A stretch of 64,000 nt of DNA from UBA2336 sp964404445. Lineage in GTDB: Bacteria > Bacteroidota > Bacteroidia > Cytophagales > Cyclobacteriaceae. Shown here piece after piece: positions 53,220 through 62,766 of this stretch. A program made the position numbers and the translations under genes. The notes below the pieces were generated by a model. The model was given only the letters and a program-made list of their open reading frames with translations. It searched no databases and had not been told where the DNA came from. Each line of letters begins with the position of its first letter. Within the stretch, counting starts at the first letter, position 1. Location of the stretch: contig CAYOJW010000009.1 in the NCBI GenBank assembly GCA_964404445.1, forward strand, positions 1 through 64,000, given 5' to 3'.

Positions 53220-54368
53220 TTACCTGCGCAACGAAATAAAACCATTCAACGCCCCACCTGCTTTTGGTCTGATCACATAATAGTATGTTCCGGCCGGAAG
53301 GTCTTTTCGTCCCCCGACATTGGAAATGCCGTTAAACCGTTTTTCGGTGTTAGCGTTATCATACCCCTTCACTTCAAATACCAAATCGCCCCAGCGGTTA
53401 TAAACAGAAAACAAATCGTCATCCGTCATGTTGTCGATGTGTATATAATCGTTTTCGCCAACCGTGCCGCCAGGCGAAAGCACATTAAACACCACAATAC
53501 CTTCGGCCAAAACGCCCAGCGTTACCACACCTGTACCCAACGCACCGTTGCTGTAAATGCGATCGGCCGATGATGATGCCCCCCGCCCTAAACCCTGAAA
53601 CACATCAGTTACCGAACTTGCAAAAGCAACACCTGTTTTACCCGTTGCCTGAAATCCTTCATCGCCCATGTATGGCAACACAATGGTTGCCCCGTTCAGC
53701 GAACCGCTTTCAACATCAACAGTCCAGTAGCGCTTATTTGAAATTTGTGTTAACGAGGCGTTCTTTTGTAACGATAACGTTGTTGATGGCTCTGTCATCG
53801 TCAACGCTACCACTGTACCTGCCCCGGAAACCGACTCGATCGTAACCGGTATATACTGCGTGCCATTACCTAACGGGAATATTTTGTTACCGCTGCCTTG
53901 TTGCACAACCGTTGCATTGATGTGCGACTGGTTGGATCCTCCTGAAATAACAGCCGTTGGGGCAAACACAATTTTCGAGTCATTCTCAGCAGTAATAACG
54001 CCATCCGTTAAGGTTAAACTTCCTTCTACCGTAAGATCAGCCAAAATGCGTTTAAGCCCGCCTCCGCTGATCACCAACTTGCTAAACGACTGGTTGTTGT
54101 GGTTAATGATTTGCGGAACAGACGTATCGGTATTGTTAAAGGTTATCTGCCCGATGCCCGCATCGTATGTGCCTAAGTTTTTCCACGAACCGCCCACAAC
54201 CAAATTACCGTTATTAATTAACGTGCCGTTGTTGATTAAGCTGTCGTGAACACTCATTACACCGTTTGCCGAAATACTAACGATTGTGCCCGGTGTGTTA
54301 TAGAAATTTTGGGCACTGACTGAGATCGTACTGATTAACAAGCCAAATAGTAATATTGTGGTTTTCAT
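53220..54368 (-). CDS. Type B T9SS sorting-domain protein
   Basis: A 382-residue exported protein. The ATG at 54368 gives a clear signal peptide (MKTTILLFGLLISTISVSAQ); a longer frame from 54425 lies inside the upstream gene. The middle is a beta-rich, repeat-poor region (FSKLVISGGGLKRILADL), and the C-terminus is the gliding-motility sorting domain: VYNRWGDLVFEVKGYDN then AGTYYYVIRPKAGG. It starts 11 nt after the stalk protein stop and is likely co-transcribed with it. Confidence 0.9.
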   Translation of the reverse strand: MKTTILLFGLLISTISVSAQNFYNTPGTIVSISANGVMSVHDSLINNGTLINNGNLVVGGSWKNLGTYDAGIGQITFNNTDTSVPQIINHNNQSFSKLVISGGGLKRILADLTVEGSLTLTDGVITAENDSKIVFAPTAVISGGSNQSHINATVVQQGSGNKIFPLGNGTQYIPVTIESVSGAGTVVALTMTEPSTTLSLQKNASLTQISNKRYWTVDVESGSLNGATIVLPYMGDEGFQATGKTGVAFASSVTDVFQGLGRGASSSADRIYSNGALGTGVVTLGVLAEGIVVFNVLSPGGTVGENDYIHIDNMTDDDLFSVYNRWGDLVFEVKGYDNANTEKRFNGISNVGGRKDLPAGTYYYVIRPKAGGALNGFISLRR

Positions 54369-54379
54369 AGCCTGTATAT

Positions 54380-56800
54380 CTATTGTTGTGTAGCCGCGTT
54401 TCGTTCGCGGGCGATAGTCACCCAACCCAACTCAGTAGCCACCACGGTTACACTATACACGTAGCTCAGTGAATCCTGATTAAAAATCAGGAAATATGAA
54501 CTGCTTTGAACCCCATCCAAATAATCTTTAGGGTCAGACAATTGGACACGCGCACCTGAGCTGGCAGCTGTCCCCAATGTGCGAATGGTAATAACACGCC
54601 CCGCAACGCCTACATCCTGCGAATAAGGGAGTCTTATGTTCATAGGTTTAGCCGTACTCGTTGGCCTTGCAATGATGATGTATTCAGAGTTTTTGATGTC
54701 GTAAGTATCTGTGTTAGCTGGCAAAATTGTATAGCTTACATTATGTGAACCAACAACGTGCAGGTTTGCAAAGGGCTTATCGGTTCCAATCGCAATAGCG
54801 CCAAAGTTCACGGCCTCACTATTACCTGCGTTATTACCTGTTGCTAATACCGAATTCAGGTTCTGATTTGATGCGGAAATAGCTTGATTGGTTACACTTG
54901 TAATCCTGCCTTTTTCATCTACGGTAATCCGAGGCACAGCAGCAGATGTTCCGTATGTTCCGGCTGCTACACCGGAGTTACTAAGTTTGGGAGAAGTTAC
55001 CGCGTTATCGCGAATGTGGTTTGTTGTTACCGCACGATTGGCATCGGTTGCTGCATCGCTTCTCAGTTCAGTTGATGTAACACCATTTGTCGCAATCGCC
55101 AGCGTACCCGTTGTTGTAATAGTACCACCGGTAAGACCCGTGCCTGCAATAATACTGGTTACCGTACCGGTTCCTACATTATCGGTTTGTGGCATCCACG
55201 CTGTACCGCTCCATTTTAATACATGACCGGGGGAGGCACCTCCCGCAGTAATTTTACCAGGTGCAACGGCTAAGATTTTCACATCGGTTACTGCGTTATC
55301 GTTAAGTTTGGTTGTGGTAACGCTTGCATCGGCCAAGTCAGCCGTTGCAATAGTGCCATCGGTAATCTTAGCCGAGGTAATAGCGTTATTGGCAAGTTTG
55401 ACTGTTGTTACACTTGCGTCTGCCAGATCGGCCGTAGCGATGGTACCATCAGCAATCTTAGCCGATGTAATAGCATTATTGGCAACCGTAGGGTTCGGGT
55501 ATGTGCCTGTAAGGTCGCCACCCGCACTGCCACCCGGTGCTGTACCCGTAACAGTAACATTGGTTACACCTGTAATACGTCCCTGCGGATCAACCGTAAG
55601 TTGCGGAACCTGCGTAGCCGTACCATAGGTATTTGCTACCACTGTTGTATTGGCTAACTTGGCTGCCGTTACCGAGGCATTGGCCAGATCGGCCGTAGCG
55701 ATAGTGCCATCAGCAATTTTAGCCGATGTAATAGCATTATTGGCAACTGTTGGGTTAGGGTATGTGCCTGTAAGGTCGCCACCTGCATTCCCACTGGGAG
55801 GAATGCCTGTAATGGTTACAAGAGTAACAGCGGTTATACGCCCCTGTGCATCGACCGTAAGTTGCGGAACCTGTGTTGCTGTACCATAGGTATTCGGAAC
55901 AACAGTTGTATTGGCCAACTTGGCTGCCGTTACCGAGGCATTGGCCAGATCGGCCGTAGCAATAGTACCATCAGTAATCTTAGCCGAGGTAATAGCATTA
56001 TCTGCAAGTTTGATTGTTGTTACGCTTGCATCTGCCAGGTCGGCCGTAGCAATAGTACCATCAGTAATCTTAGCCGAGGTAATAGCATTATCTGCAAGTT
56101 TGATTGTTGTTACGCTTGCATCTGCCAGGTCAGCCGTTGCAATAGTGCCATCGGTAATCTTAGCCGAGGTAACAGCGTTATTGGCAAGTTTGACTGTTGT
56201 TACACTTGCGTCTGCCAGATCGGCCGTAGCGATGGTACCATCAGCAATCTTAGCCGATGTAATAGCATTATTGGCAACCGTAGGGTTCGGGTATGAACCG
56301 GTAAGATCGCCACCCGCACTACCACCCGGTACTGTACCCGTAATGGTTACGTTGTTCCCTCCGGATATGGCGAGCAGCCCCGAGGCCGGGGTAAATGTTA
56401 AGGTTTGTCCATCGGTATTGATGGCCGACAGGTTTACTGAATTACCTCCCGAAATAGAAAGATTCGGAGATGCAAAGGTTAAGGTTTGATTATCTGTCCC
56501 TACGCTATCTTCAATAATAGTCCAAACGGTACCGCTCCAATAATAGAACTTATTCGTGTCGGTATCAAAAACGAGCAACCCTTTTTCTGCAACGCCCAGT
56601 GTTGACGTAAACGCGGTGGCCGTTCGCTGCGCGGTGGTTAAGCGCGGAACTAAAAAACCCTGGTTGTTATCAGGCGATTTCAGCTCAAGAACAGCTTTGG
56701 GGTTAGGGGCATCTGTACCAATACCAACCTGTGCATAAGTGGCTGTGGTGTGCATAGCACAAATTACAACGAGTATAAATAACCAAATTGGGTGTTTCAT
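54380..56800 (-). CDS. Repeat-rich surface stalk-like protein
   Basis: An 806-residue exported protein (signal MKHPIWLFILVVICAMHTTATYAQ). From residue 150 to about 520 it is built of 30-residue repeats (NAITSAKITDGTIATADLAD, ASVTTIKLAD) separated by AGGDLTGTYPNPTVAN spacers and PQLTVDPQGRITGVT units, together forming larger ~110-residue blocks. These resemble long fibres or tail-fibre-like stalks in Bacteroidota. The C-terminal 150 residues are unique, with no sorting domain or anchor. It heads a gene block for T9SS surface proteins, and may be its structural component. Confidence 0.85.
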   Translation of the reverse strand: MKHPIWLFILVVICAMHTTATYAQVGIGTDAPNPKAVLELKSPDNNQGFLVPRLTTAQRTATAFTSTLGVAEKGLLVFDTDTNKFYYWSGTVWTIIEDSVGTDNQTLTFASPNLSISGGNSVNLSAINTDGQTLTFTPASGLLAISGGNNVTITGTVPGGSAGGDLTGSYPNPTVANNAITSAKIADGTIATADLADASVTTVKLANNAVTSAKITDGTIATADLADASVTTIKLADNAITSAKITDGTIATADLADASVTTIKLADNAITSAKITDGTIATADLANASVTAAKLANTTVVPNTYGTATQVPQLTVDAQGRITAVTLVTITGIPPSGNAGGDLTGTYPNPTVANNAITSAKIADGTIATADLANASVTAAKLANTTVVANTYGTATQVPQLTVDPQGRITGVTNVTVTGTAPGGSAGGDLTGTYPNPTVANNAITSAKIADGTIATADLADASVTTVKLANNAITSAKITDGTIATADLADASVTTTKLNDNAVTDVKILAVAPGKITAGGASPGHVLKWSGTAWMPQTDNVGTGTVTSIIAGTGLTGGTITTTGTLAIATNGVTSTELRSDAATDANRAVTTNHIRDNAVTSPKLSNSGVAAGTYGTSAAVPRITVDEKGRITSVTNQAISASNQNLNSVLATGNNAGNSEAVNFGAIAIGTDKPFANLHVVGSHNVSYTILPANTDTYDIKNSEYIIIARPTSTAKPMNIRLPYSQDVGVAGRVITIRTLGTAASSGARVQLSDPKDYLDGVQSSSYFLIFNQDSLSYVYSVTVVATELGWVTIARERNAATQQ
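55951..56130. repeat. Perfect 90-bp tandem duplication
   Basis: Two identical 90-bp units (55951-56040 and 56041-56130) encode two 30-residue repeats of the stalk protein. Other 90-bp units nearby are diverged, so this copy is recent. Confidence 0.95.
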
Positions 56801-57022
56801 CGGGGTTAGTTGATTAAATGAGGTTTTAAATTATCGAAAGCCTATTTTAGAGTCAATCCAGATAACAACGTACAGCGCAAAATCCCTGAAACCAGGAATA
56901 ATTTTAAACATAAAATCCGCCACAAGGCCGGTTTTTATATTCTTATAAGTATGTGAAAATACACAATTTATTATACTTGCGTAAATCGTTTGCCGATTCG
57001 TAAAGTGACCCGCCATTTCTGT

Positions 57023-57030
57023 TATTTTTG
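57023..57030 (+). promoter_or_regulatory. -7 element of PLP enzyme gene
   Basis: TATTTTTG matches TAnnTTTG perfectly, 22 nt before the ATG at 57053. No -33 TTG found at the expected spacing. Confidence 0.4.
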
Positions 57031-57052
57031 AGCCGATTTATATACAGAACCT

Positions 57053-58198
57053 ATGAAATTCGGTACCAAAGCTGTTCATGCGGGTGTTTCGCCCGACCCT
57101 TCGACCGGGGCTATTATGACACCCATTTTTCAAACCTCAACGTATGTTCAGGAAGAGCCCGCCAAACACAAGGGTTTTGCGTACGCACGAGGCGCCAACC
57201 CTACCCGCAATGCCTTGCAAAAGAGTTTGGCTGCATTAGAAAACGGAAAGTTTGCACTATGCTTTTCATCGGGTATGGGCGCTACCGATGCCGTTATAAA
57301 ACTGCTAAACCCAGGCGATGAAGTTATTACCAGCAACGATTTGTACGGAGGTTCATACCGCATGTTTAAACGGGTGTTTGAACGGTTTGGTATCAAATTT
57401 CATTTTATTGATCTCACACAAGCCTCTGCCATTGAGGCGCACATCAACGCCAACACCAAATTACTTTGGATTGAAACCCCCAGTAATCCATTAATGAACA
57501 TCATCGACATACAAGCTTGTGTGGCCATCGCAAAAAAACATAACATCATTACAGCGGTTGATAACACTTTTGCTTCGCCCTATTTACAAAACCCGTTAGA
57601 CCTCGGTGCCGACTTAGTGATGCACTCGGTAACCAAATATTTAGGCGGGCATTCGGATGTGGTAATGGGTGCACTGATTACCAACGATGAAAAACTTCAT
57701 CAGGAACTGGCCTTTATACACAACTCGTGCGGTGCCGTACCCGGCCCGCAAGATTCGTTTTTAGTATTGCGAGGGATTAAAACATTGCACCTGCGCATGG
57801 AGCGGCATTGTTTGAACGGACGAAAAATTGCCGAATTTTTAAAGGCGCATCCTAAAATCGGGAAGGTGTATTGGCCTGGCTTTACAGGCCACCCCAACCA
57901 CGCTATCGCTCGTAAACAAATGCGCGACTTTGGCGGGATGCTTTCGTTTACACTAAAAGATGATAGCATCGAAAAAGCATTTACCCTGATGAAAAGTGTT
58001 GAACTTTTCGCGTTGGCCGAATCACTGGGCGGTGTTGAATCGCTTGTTAATCACCCTGCATCCATGACACACGCCAGCATCCCAAAAGAAGAACGAATTA
58101 AAAACGGATTGCTCGATTCGCTGATTCGCCTGAGCATTGGTGTAGAAGATGCCGAAGATTTGATTGCTGATTTAGAGCAAGCACTCCAAAAAGTTTAA
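57053..58198 (+). CDS. Cystathionine gamma-synthase/lyase-type PLP enzyme
   Basis: A 381-residue Cys/Met-metabolism PLP enzyme. PLP lysine Lys195 lies in HSVTKYLGGHSD, with Asp170 in VDNTFASPYLQ contacting the pyridine, the N-terminal YxR motif in YARGANPT and NPASMTHASIP near the C-terminus. The enzyme could make cystathionine from a homoserine ester, or cleave cystathionine; the two cannot be told apart by sequence here. No met genes are adjacent. It has the usual length. Confidence 0.92.
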   Translation: MKFGTKAVHAGVSPDPSTGAIMTPIFQTSTYVQEEPAKHKGFAYARGANPTRNALQKSLAALENGKFALCFSSGMGATDAVIKLLNPGDEVITSNDLYGGSYRMFKRVFERFGIKFHFIDLTQASAIEAHINANTKLLWIETPSNPLMNIIDIQACVAIAKKHNIITAVDNTFASPYLQNPLDLGADLVMHSVTKYLGGHSDVVMGALITNDEKLHQELAFIHNSCGAVPGPQDSFLVLRGIKTLHLRMERHCLNGRKIAEFLKAHPKIGKVYWPGFTGHPNHAIARKQMRDFGGMLSFTLKDDSIEKAFTLMKSVELFALAESLGGVESLVNHPASMTHASIPKEERIKNGLLDSLIRLSIGVEDAEDLIADLEQALQKV

Positions 58199-58222
58199 CG
58201 CTTCGGAAATTATACGGTAACT

Positions 58223-60280
58223 TTATTTATGTTCAGGAAAACGTATCCTGAACCGGGAGCCTTCGCCCGGTTCGGAATAAAGATCAATTACACCACCAAG
58301 CCTGTCAACCAAAATTTTGACAATGGCAAGCCCCAGCCCGTTTGAGGTTTCGCCTGCGGTAGGGCGTGCACTTAGTTTTTTAAATTTCTGATAAAGATAT
58401 TTCTTATCCTGTTCACTAAAACCCGGTCCGTGATCCTTCACCTCCAGGATGTTAACGTTATCTTTCCTTTCGGCTGATATAATAATGAGCGAATTGCGGG
58501 GCGAAAACTTCACGGCATTTGAAAGGAGGTTATCTATAATGCGTGTGAGATACAACGGGTCGATGTAAATATCGTCAATGCCGTGCTCAACAAATTTAAT
58601 TTCAATTTCCTTAATAGCGGCATAATGCCGGAAAGCCGTTACCCGGTCGTGCAAAAATGTACTTAAATTAAAGTGGGTATAGTTTGGCTCGCGGTTAGCC
58701 TCAAACGAGTTTACATCTAACAAATCCACGATCAGGTCAAGACCTGTTCGGGTTGATTCGCGCATGAGCGACAAATATTTTTTCTGGTTCGCAGTGAGGT
58801 TATCTTCGGTTTCTACAAGGTCGGCCAGGCCATGAATACGGTTTAACGGTGATTTCAAATCATGCGCCACGATGTTCATGAGCGTATCTTTTTCGTGGTT
58901 CAAATCCGAAAGCTCGTGGTTGTGTTTTCCCAGCTTTTCGTTTTGTGCAGCAATCTCTTCCTGCTGTTTCAGGATTTCCTGATTTTGTTTCTCTAATTTT
59001 TCATTAACCTCGCGTTTTCTTTTTGTGTTGTGGTATTGCACAAAAAACAAAGCACTCACAAATACGATGGTGGCAATAAGAATAATATTTTCGAGTTTTT
59101 GCTGCTTGATAATAGCATCGTTTCGTATGCTGTTGGCTTTTAAGATTTCGTTTTCACTTTCTTTCTTTTCGATTTCTAATTGAAACTGGAGTTTTTCGAT
59201 TTGGCGCGCCAACTCAATGCTTTGCAACGATTCCTTCAAAATAAGATACCGGTTAATGTGCAGGGTTGCTTTCTCGTCCTGGCCTTTTCGCTCATAAATC
59301 TGCGACATATAAAAATGGGCATCGCGCTGCAAATCGAGGTTGGCTTCTTGTGGTAAGGCAAAAAAGTCTTTCAGGTACTTTGTTGCCTGATCGTATTGTT
59401 TAAGTTTAAAATAAATTTGCGCCATCAATAAATTGGCGCGCGGCAGCAACCGTTGATTGGAGGCCTGTACCACCATCTTATACGCATCGTGAGCCATGGT
59501 GTCGGCCTCATGAACATTTCCGGTAGCCGACAGGAATTCTGCCCAGCCCATGCGTATTTCGGCCACGCTTATTAAGTCGTTCACACTTAATGCCAGTGCA
59601 TCGGCTTTTCTGAAACACGCTTCGGCACTATCGCGTTGCTTTAAGTCGCTATACACAAGACCCAACTCCGTTAATGCCGATACGATTGGCCGAAGTTGAC
59701 CAACCTTTACGCGCAAGCGGTAGGCTTCCAACGACATATTTAATGCTTTACTGTAATCGCCCTGCGATTTGTATAAGTTCGACAGACTTCGGGCTACGTA
59801 CGCCATTCCTACATCTTCGTGGGTTTTCCCGAAAATATCCTGTGCTTTAATGAAGTTTGTGTAGGCACGGGTTAAATCACCCTGATCAAAAAACAAACGT
59901 CCTAAATTATTAAAGGTGTAAGCTAATTGTACCGAATCCTTTTGCTCTTCTGCAACCTGAATCGCCTGGTTATAATAGGTAAAGGCCATTTTGTAATCGC
60001 CTTTGTAGGCATTGGCCAGCCCGATAAAATTTAATGGGCTTGATAAATTCTTTTTTAGTTTTAATTCGGTGCCCAGCGCAAAAGCCTGCTTACCATAAAA
60101 GATGGTGCTATCGGGTTTTGAAAGGCGGTACTCAAAGCTAAGCTCATTGAGGGCGGCAAATTTTTCTTCGCCCTCGCCCCGGGTAACAACCCCCTTCAGA
60201 CTGTCAATGCGCGATACGTTTTGAGCCGTTACCTGCAAAAAAGACAGTAAAAATATTAAGACCAATACCGAAAAGCGCAC
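58223..60280 (-). CDS. TPR sensor histidine kinase
   Basis: A 685-residue kinase. A signal peptide (MRFSVLVLIFLLSFLQVTAQ) precedes TPR repeats (about 30-350; for example YKGDYKMAFTYYNQAIQVAEEQ), a coiled coil, a membrane helix (IILIATIVFVSALFFVQY), a second coiled coil, a HisKA domain (MNIVAHDLKSPLNRIHGLADL) and a C-terminal ATPase domain (LLSNAVKFSPRN, VKDHGPGFSEQ, TSNGLGLAIVKILVD). No regulator gene adjoins it, so its partner is encoded elsewhere. Confidence 0.93.
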   Translation of the reverse strand: MRFSVLVLIFLLSFLQVTAQNVSRIDSLKGVVTRGEGEEKFAALNELSFEYRLSKPDSTIFYGKQAFALGTELKLKKNLSSPLNFIGLANAYKGDYKMAFTYYNQAIQVAEEQKDSVQLAYTFNNLGRLFFDQGDLTRAYTNFIKAQDIFGKTHEDVGMAYVARSLSNLYKSQGDYSKALNMSLEAYRLRVKVGQLRPIVSALTELGLVYSDLKQRDSAEACFRKADALALSVNDLISVAEIRMGWAEFLSATGNVHEADTMAHDAYKMVVQASNQRLLPRANLLMAQIYFKLKQYDQATKYLKDFFALPQEANLDLQRDAHFYMSQIYERKGQDEKATLHINRYLILKESLQSIELARQIEKLQFQLEIEKKESENEILKANSIRNDAIIKQQKLENIILIATIVFVSALFFVQYHNTKRKREVNEKLEKQNQEILKQQEEIAAQNEKLGKHNHELSDLNHEKDTLMNIVAHDLKSPLNRIHGLADLVETEDNLTANQKKYLSLMRESTRTGLDLIVDLLDVNSFEANREPNYTHFNLSTFLHDRVTAFRHYAAIKEIEIKFVEHGIDDIYIDPLYLTRIIDNLLSNAVKFSPRNSLIIISAERKDNVNILEVKDHGPGFSEQDKKYLYQKFKKLSARPTAGETSNGLGLAIVKILVDRLGGVIDLYSEPGEGSRFRIRFPEHK

Positions 60281-60345
60281 CTATATAGAATATTTCGTTT
60301 AAAAATACGAAAAATACGCCATTTCAAACGAATGTAAATTCAATC

Positions 60346-61590
60346 TCATGGTTTATCATGCTCTACAAAATCGAGGTCTTTATGGAAAGTTTCTTCGGTG
60401 AAATAAAAGGCCACCAGGGTAACGACCACCGTTACAATACCCGTTACAATACCGCTTTGCACCAACGACCAGCCCCACGATTTCTGAAAAATATTTAAGA
60501 ACAACAGATTGATCAACGGCAGTGCGCCCCGTACCATATTGGGTATGGTGGTAGCGGCCGTTGCCCGCAGGTTTGTACCAAACTGTTCGGCTCCCATAGT
60601 AACAAAAATGGCCCAAAAACCGGTGCTGAATCCGAGCAAACCGCAGATGACATACATGGTTGTATCGCTGTTGTTAAACGGACTGAAAAAAAACGCCAAA
60701 CAAACGATTGTCATCAGGTAAAATATAAGCAGTGCTTTTTTCCGGCTTCTAAGTTGCTGGCTCAACAGCCCAATCAGTATATCGCCTATGGCAATACCCG
60801 AATAGGCAAACATGATCGAACGACCCGAATCAATAGCCTTGCTTCCATACAGGCTTTCGGCAAACTTATCGCTTTGGTTTACGACAATCCCAATCACATA
60901 CCATGTTGGCAACCCGATTAAAATAGCCAGTACATATTTTTTGAACCGGGCGAGTTTTGTAAAAAACATTGTGAAGTCGCCCCGGCTGATGGCCGTGTCT
61001 TTTACCTGATTGAACAATCCCGATTCAGCCACCTTTACCCGAAGCAACAGCAACAGTATGCCCAGGCCACCACCAATTTTGTAGCATAGCCGCCAGTCGC
61101 CTGTTAACTGATATGTAAAGTAAGCCACCACGGCACCGCTTAATCCTATACCGGCAACAAGCGATGTGCCTATGCCACGTTTGTTTTTCGGAAGCAGTTC
61201 ACTTACCAATGTAATCCCTGCCCCTAACTCGCCCGCTAACCCCAGGCCTGCCACAAAACGGCACCAGGCATATTGATCAACAGTTTGAATAAACCCTGTT
61301 ACAAAATTCGCAACCGAATACAATATGATTGAGCCAAACAGCACGGACAGCCTTCCGCGTTTGTCGCCAAGCACACCCCACAATATCCCGCCTAATAACA
61401 AACCGGTCATTTGCCAGTTCATCACCTTCGTGCTATCGACCAGCATGGTGGCATGCGTAGCGCCTACACCCAGCAGGCTTGGCGTTTTCACAATGGTGAA
61501 TAAAAGCAGATCGTAGATGTCAACAAAATAACCAAGTGCCGCTACGATTACCGGAATACTAAAGAGTTTCTTATGGTCGTGCTGTTCCAT
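60346..61590 (-). CDS. MFS transporter
   Basis: A 414-residue major facilitator transporter with about twelve helices. The A-like motif is GGILWGVLGDKRGRLSVLFGS, and the first helix has LGYFVDIYDLLLFTIVK, as in metabolite/H+ symporters of the sugar-acid type. The substrate is unknown. It is separated from the histidine kinase by about 65 nt on the same strand. Confidence 0.9.
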   Translation of the reverse strand: MEQHDHKKLFSIPVIVAALGYFVDIYDLLLFTIVKTPSLLGVGATHATMLVDSTKVMNWQMTGLLLGGILWGVLGDKRGRLSVLFGSIILYSVANFVTGFIQTVDQYAWCRFVAGLGLAGELGAGITLVSELLPKNKRGIGTSLVAGIGLSGAVVAYFTYQLTGDWRLCYKIGGGLGILLLLLRVKVAESGLFNQVKDTAISRGDFTMFFTKLARFKKYVLAILIGLPTWYVIGIVVNQSDKFAESLYGSKAIDSGRSIMFAYSGIAIGDILIGLLSQQLRSRKKALLIFYLMTIVCLAFFFSPFNNSDTTMYVICGLLGFSTGFWAIFVTMGAEQFGTNLRATAATTIPNMVRGALPLINLLFLNIFQKSWGWSLVQSGIVTGIVTVVVTLVAFYFTEETFHKDLDFVEHDKP

Positions 61591-61691
61591 TGCGGGTCAA
61601 GTTTCGCATAAATTATAAAAATAGCGGAGCCAAAAAAAGCGCCAGTGAAACAGCGCCTTTGTTCAGTTTCAGAAACTTCTATATCTGTAAG

Positions 61692-62642
61692 TTAATTCGT
61701 TCCGAGTATCTTAAAAAGTTCATCCAGATTCGGGGTAATGATTATTTCTGTTCTGCGGTTTTTCTGTTTGTTTTGAGTCGTTGTATTGGGTGCCAGAGGC
61801 ACGTATTCGCCTTTTCCGGCTGCCGTAACCTGCCCCGGAGCAAGGCCGGCTTTTGTCAAAATTTTTGTAATGGCCGTAGCCCGCATTACGCTCAAATCCC
61901 AGTTATCGTTCATGTATTGCGATTTTTTAGAAATGGGCACATTATCGGTATGGCCTTCTACCATAATGTGAATATCTTTTTGGTCTTTAATGGCCTTTGC
62001 CAATTGTTGTAATGCTGTAACGCCTTTTGCATCTACTTCGGTGCTGCCCGATGCAAACAATAATTGCTCGGCCAGCGATACATATACTTTTCCGTTTTTA
62101 ACATTTACGGTAAGATCGTTCTCTTTGAAATTCAACAACGCATTGCTGATACTGTTTTTCAAATCATTAACCGCTTTGTCTTTTGCGGCCATAATGCTCT
62201 CTAACTCTTTTACTTTCTTCTCACGTTCAGTAAGGCTTACATTCAGCGAATCATTCAGCTTGCGGGTACGGTCTAAGTTATTTTGTATGGCTAACAGTTG
62301 CTCTTGTTGTTGCGCCATGTCGCGGTTTAGCTTTCCGCTGCTGCCTAACAGGTTTTTATAGTATGCGCTTAGTTGCGCGTGTTCTTTTTCCAGTTCATTT
62401 AGTTTAGCCGATGTAGCACGCACCTCTTGCCCCAAAGCCGTTGTATCACCGGCAAGTTTTTTCACCTGCGAATCCAACCCCTGAATATTGTTGTTTGCTT
62501 TGCTTAACAATGTATCGCGGTCGGCCAGATCGGCATCAAGTCTTACTTTCTGCGCCAGCAAATCGTCATACTTCTTTTTACTGACAATGCATGATGATAA
62601 GACAATTGAAAAAAATACAAGAAAGACGATGAGCTTATTCAT
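61692..62642 (-). CDS. OmpA-family lipoprotein
   Basis: A 316-residue outer membrane-associated protein. The ATG at 62642 gives the lipoprotein signal MNKLIVFLVFFSIVLSSC; the frame extends upstream without a better start. A coiled coil (about 25-175; KKYDDLLAQKVRLDADLADRD in register) connects to a C-terminal OmpA peptidoglycan-binding domain (VMVEGHTDNVPIS, MNDNWDLSVMRATAITKIL, KQKNRRTEIIITP). It probably holds the outer membrane to the cell wall. Confidence 0.93.
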   Translation of the reverse strand: MNKLIVFLVFFSIVLSSCIVSKKKYDDLLAQKVRLDADLADRDTLLSKANNNIQGLDSQVKKLAGDTTALGQEVRATSAKLNELEKEHAQLSAYYKNLLGSSGKLNRDMAQQQEQLLAIQNNLDRTRKLNDSLNVSLTEREKKVKELESIMAAKDKAVNDLKNSISNALLNFKENDLTVNVKNGKVYVSLAEQLLFASGSTEVDAKGVTALQQLAKAIKDQKDIHIMVEGHTDNVPISKKSQYMNDNWDLSVMRATAITKILTKAGLAPGQVTAAGKGEYVPLAPNTTTQNKQKNRRTEIIITPNLDELFKILGTN

Positions 62643-62766
62643 ATAGGTTAAAAAATAGTTCAGGCAAATATCGAACAGTCCCAACTAAAAACCAATATAG
62701 TCTTTTGCTTCCGTTCTTTTCAGGTAAATTAACCTACATTTCAAACAAACACGTATAACAGCCAGC

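Noticed and set aside
55911..56489. 192-residue repetitive frame on the plus strand
   Set aside because: It is the antisense shadow of the 90-bp repeats in the stalk protein gene.
54380..56800. Possible CRISPR array because of regular repeats
   Set aside because: The repeats are in frame, encode similar 30-residue units, have no unique spacers and no cas genes are near.
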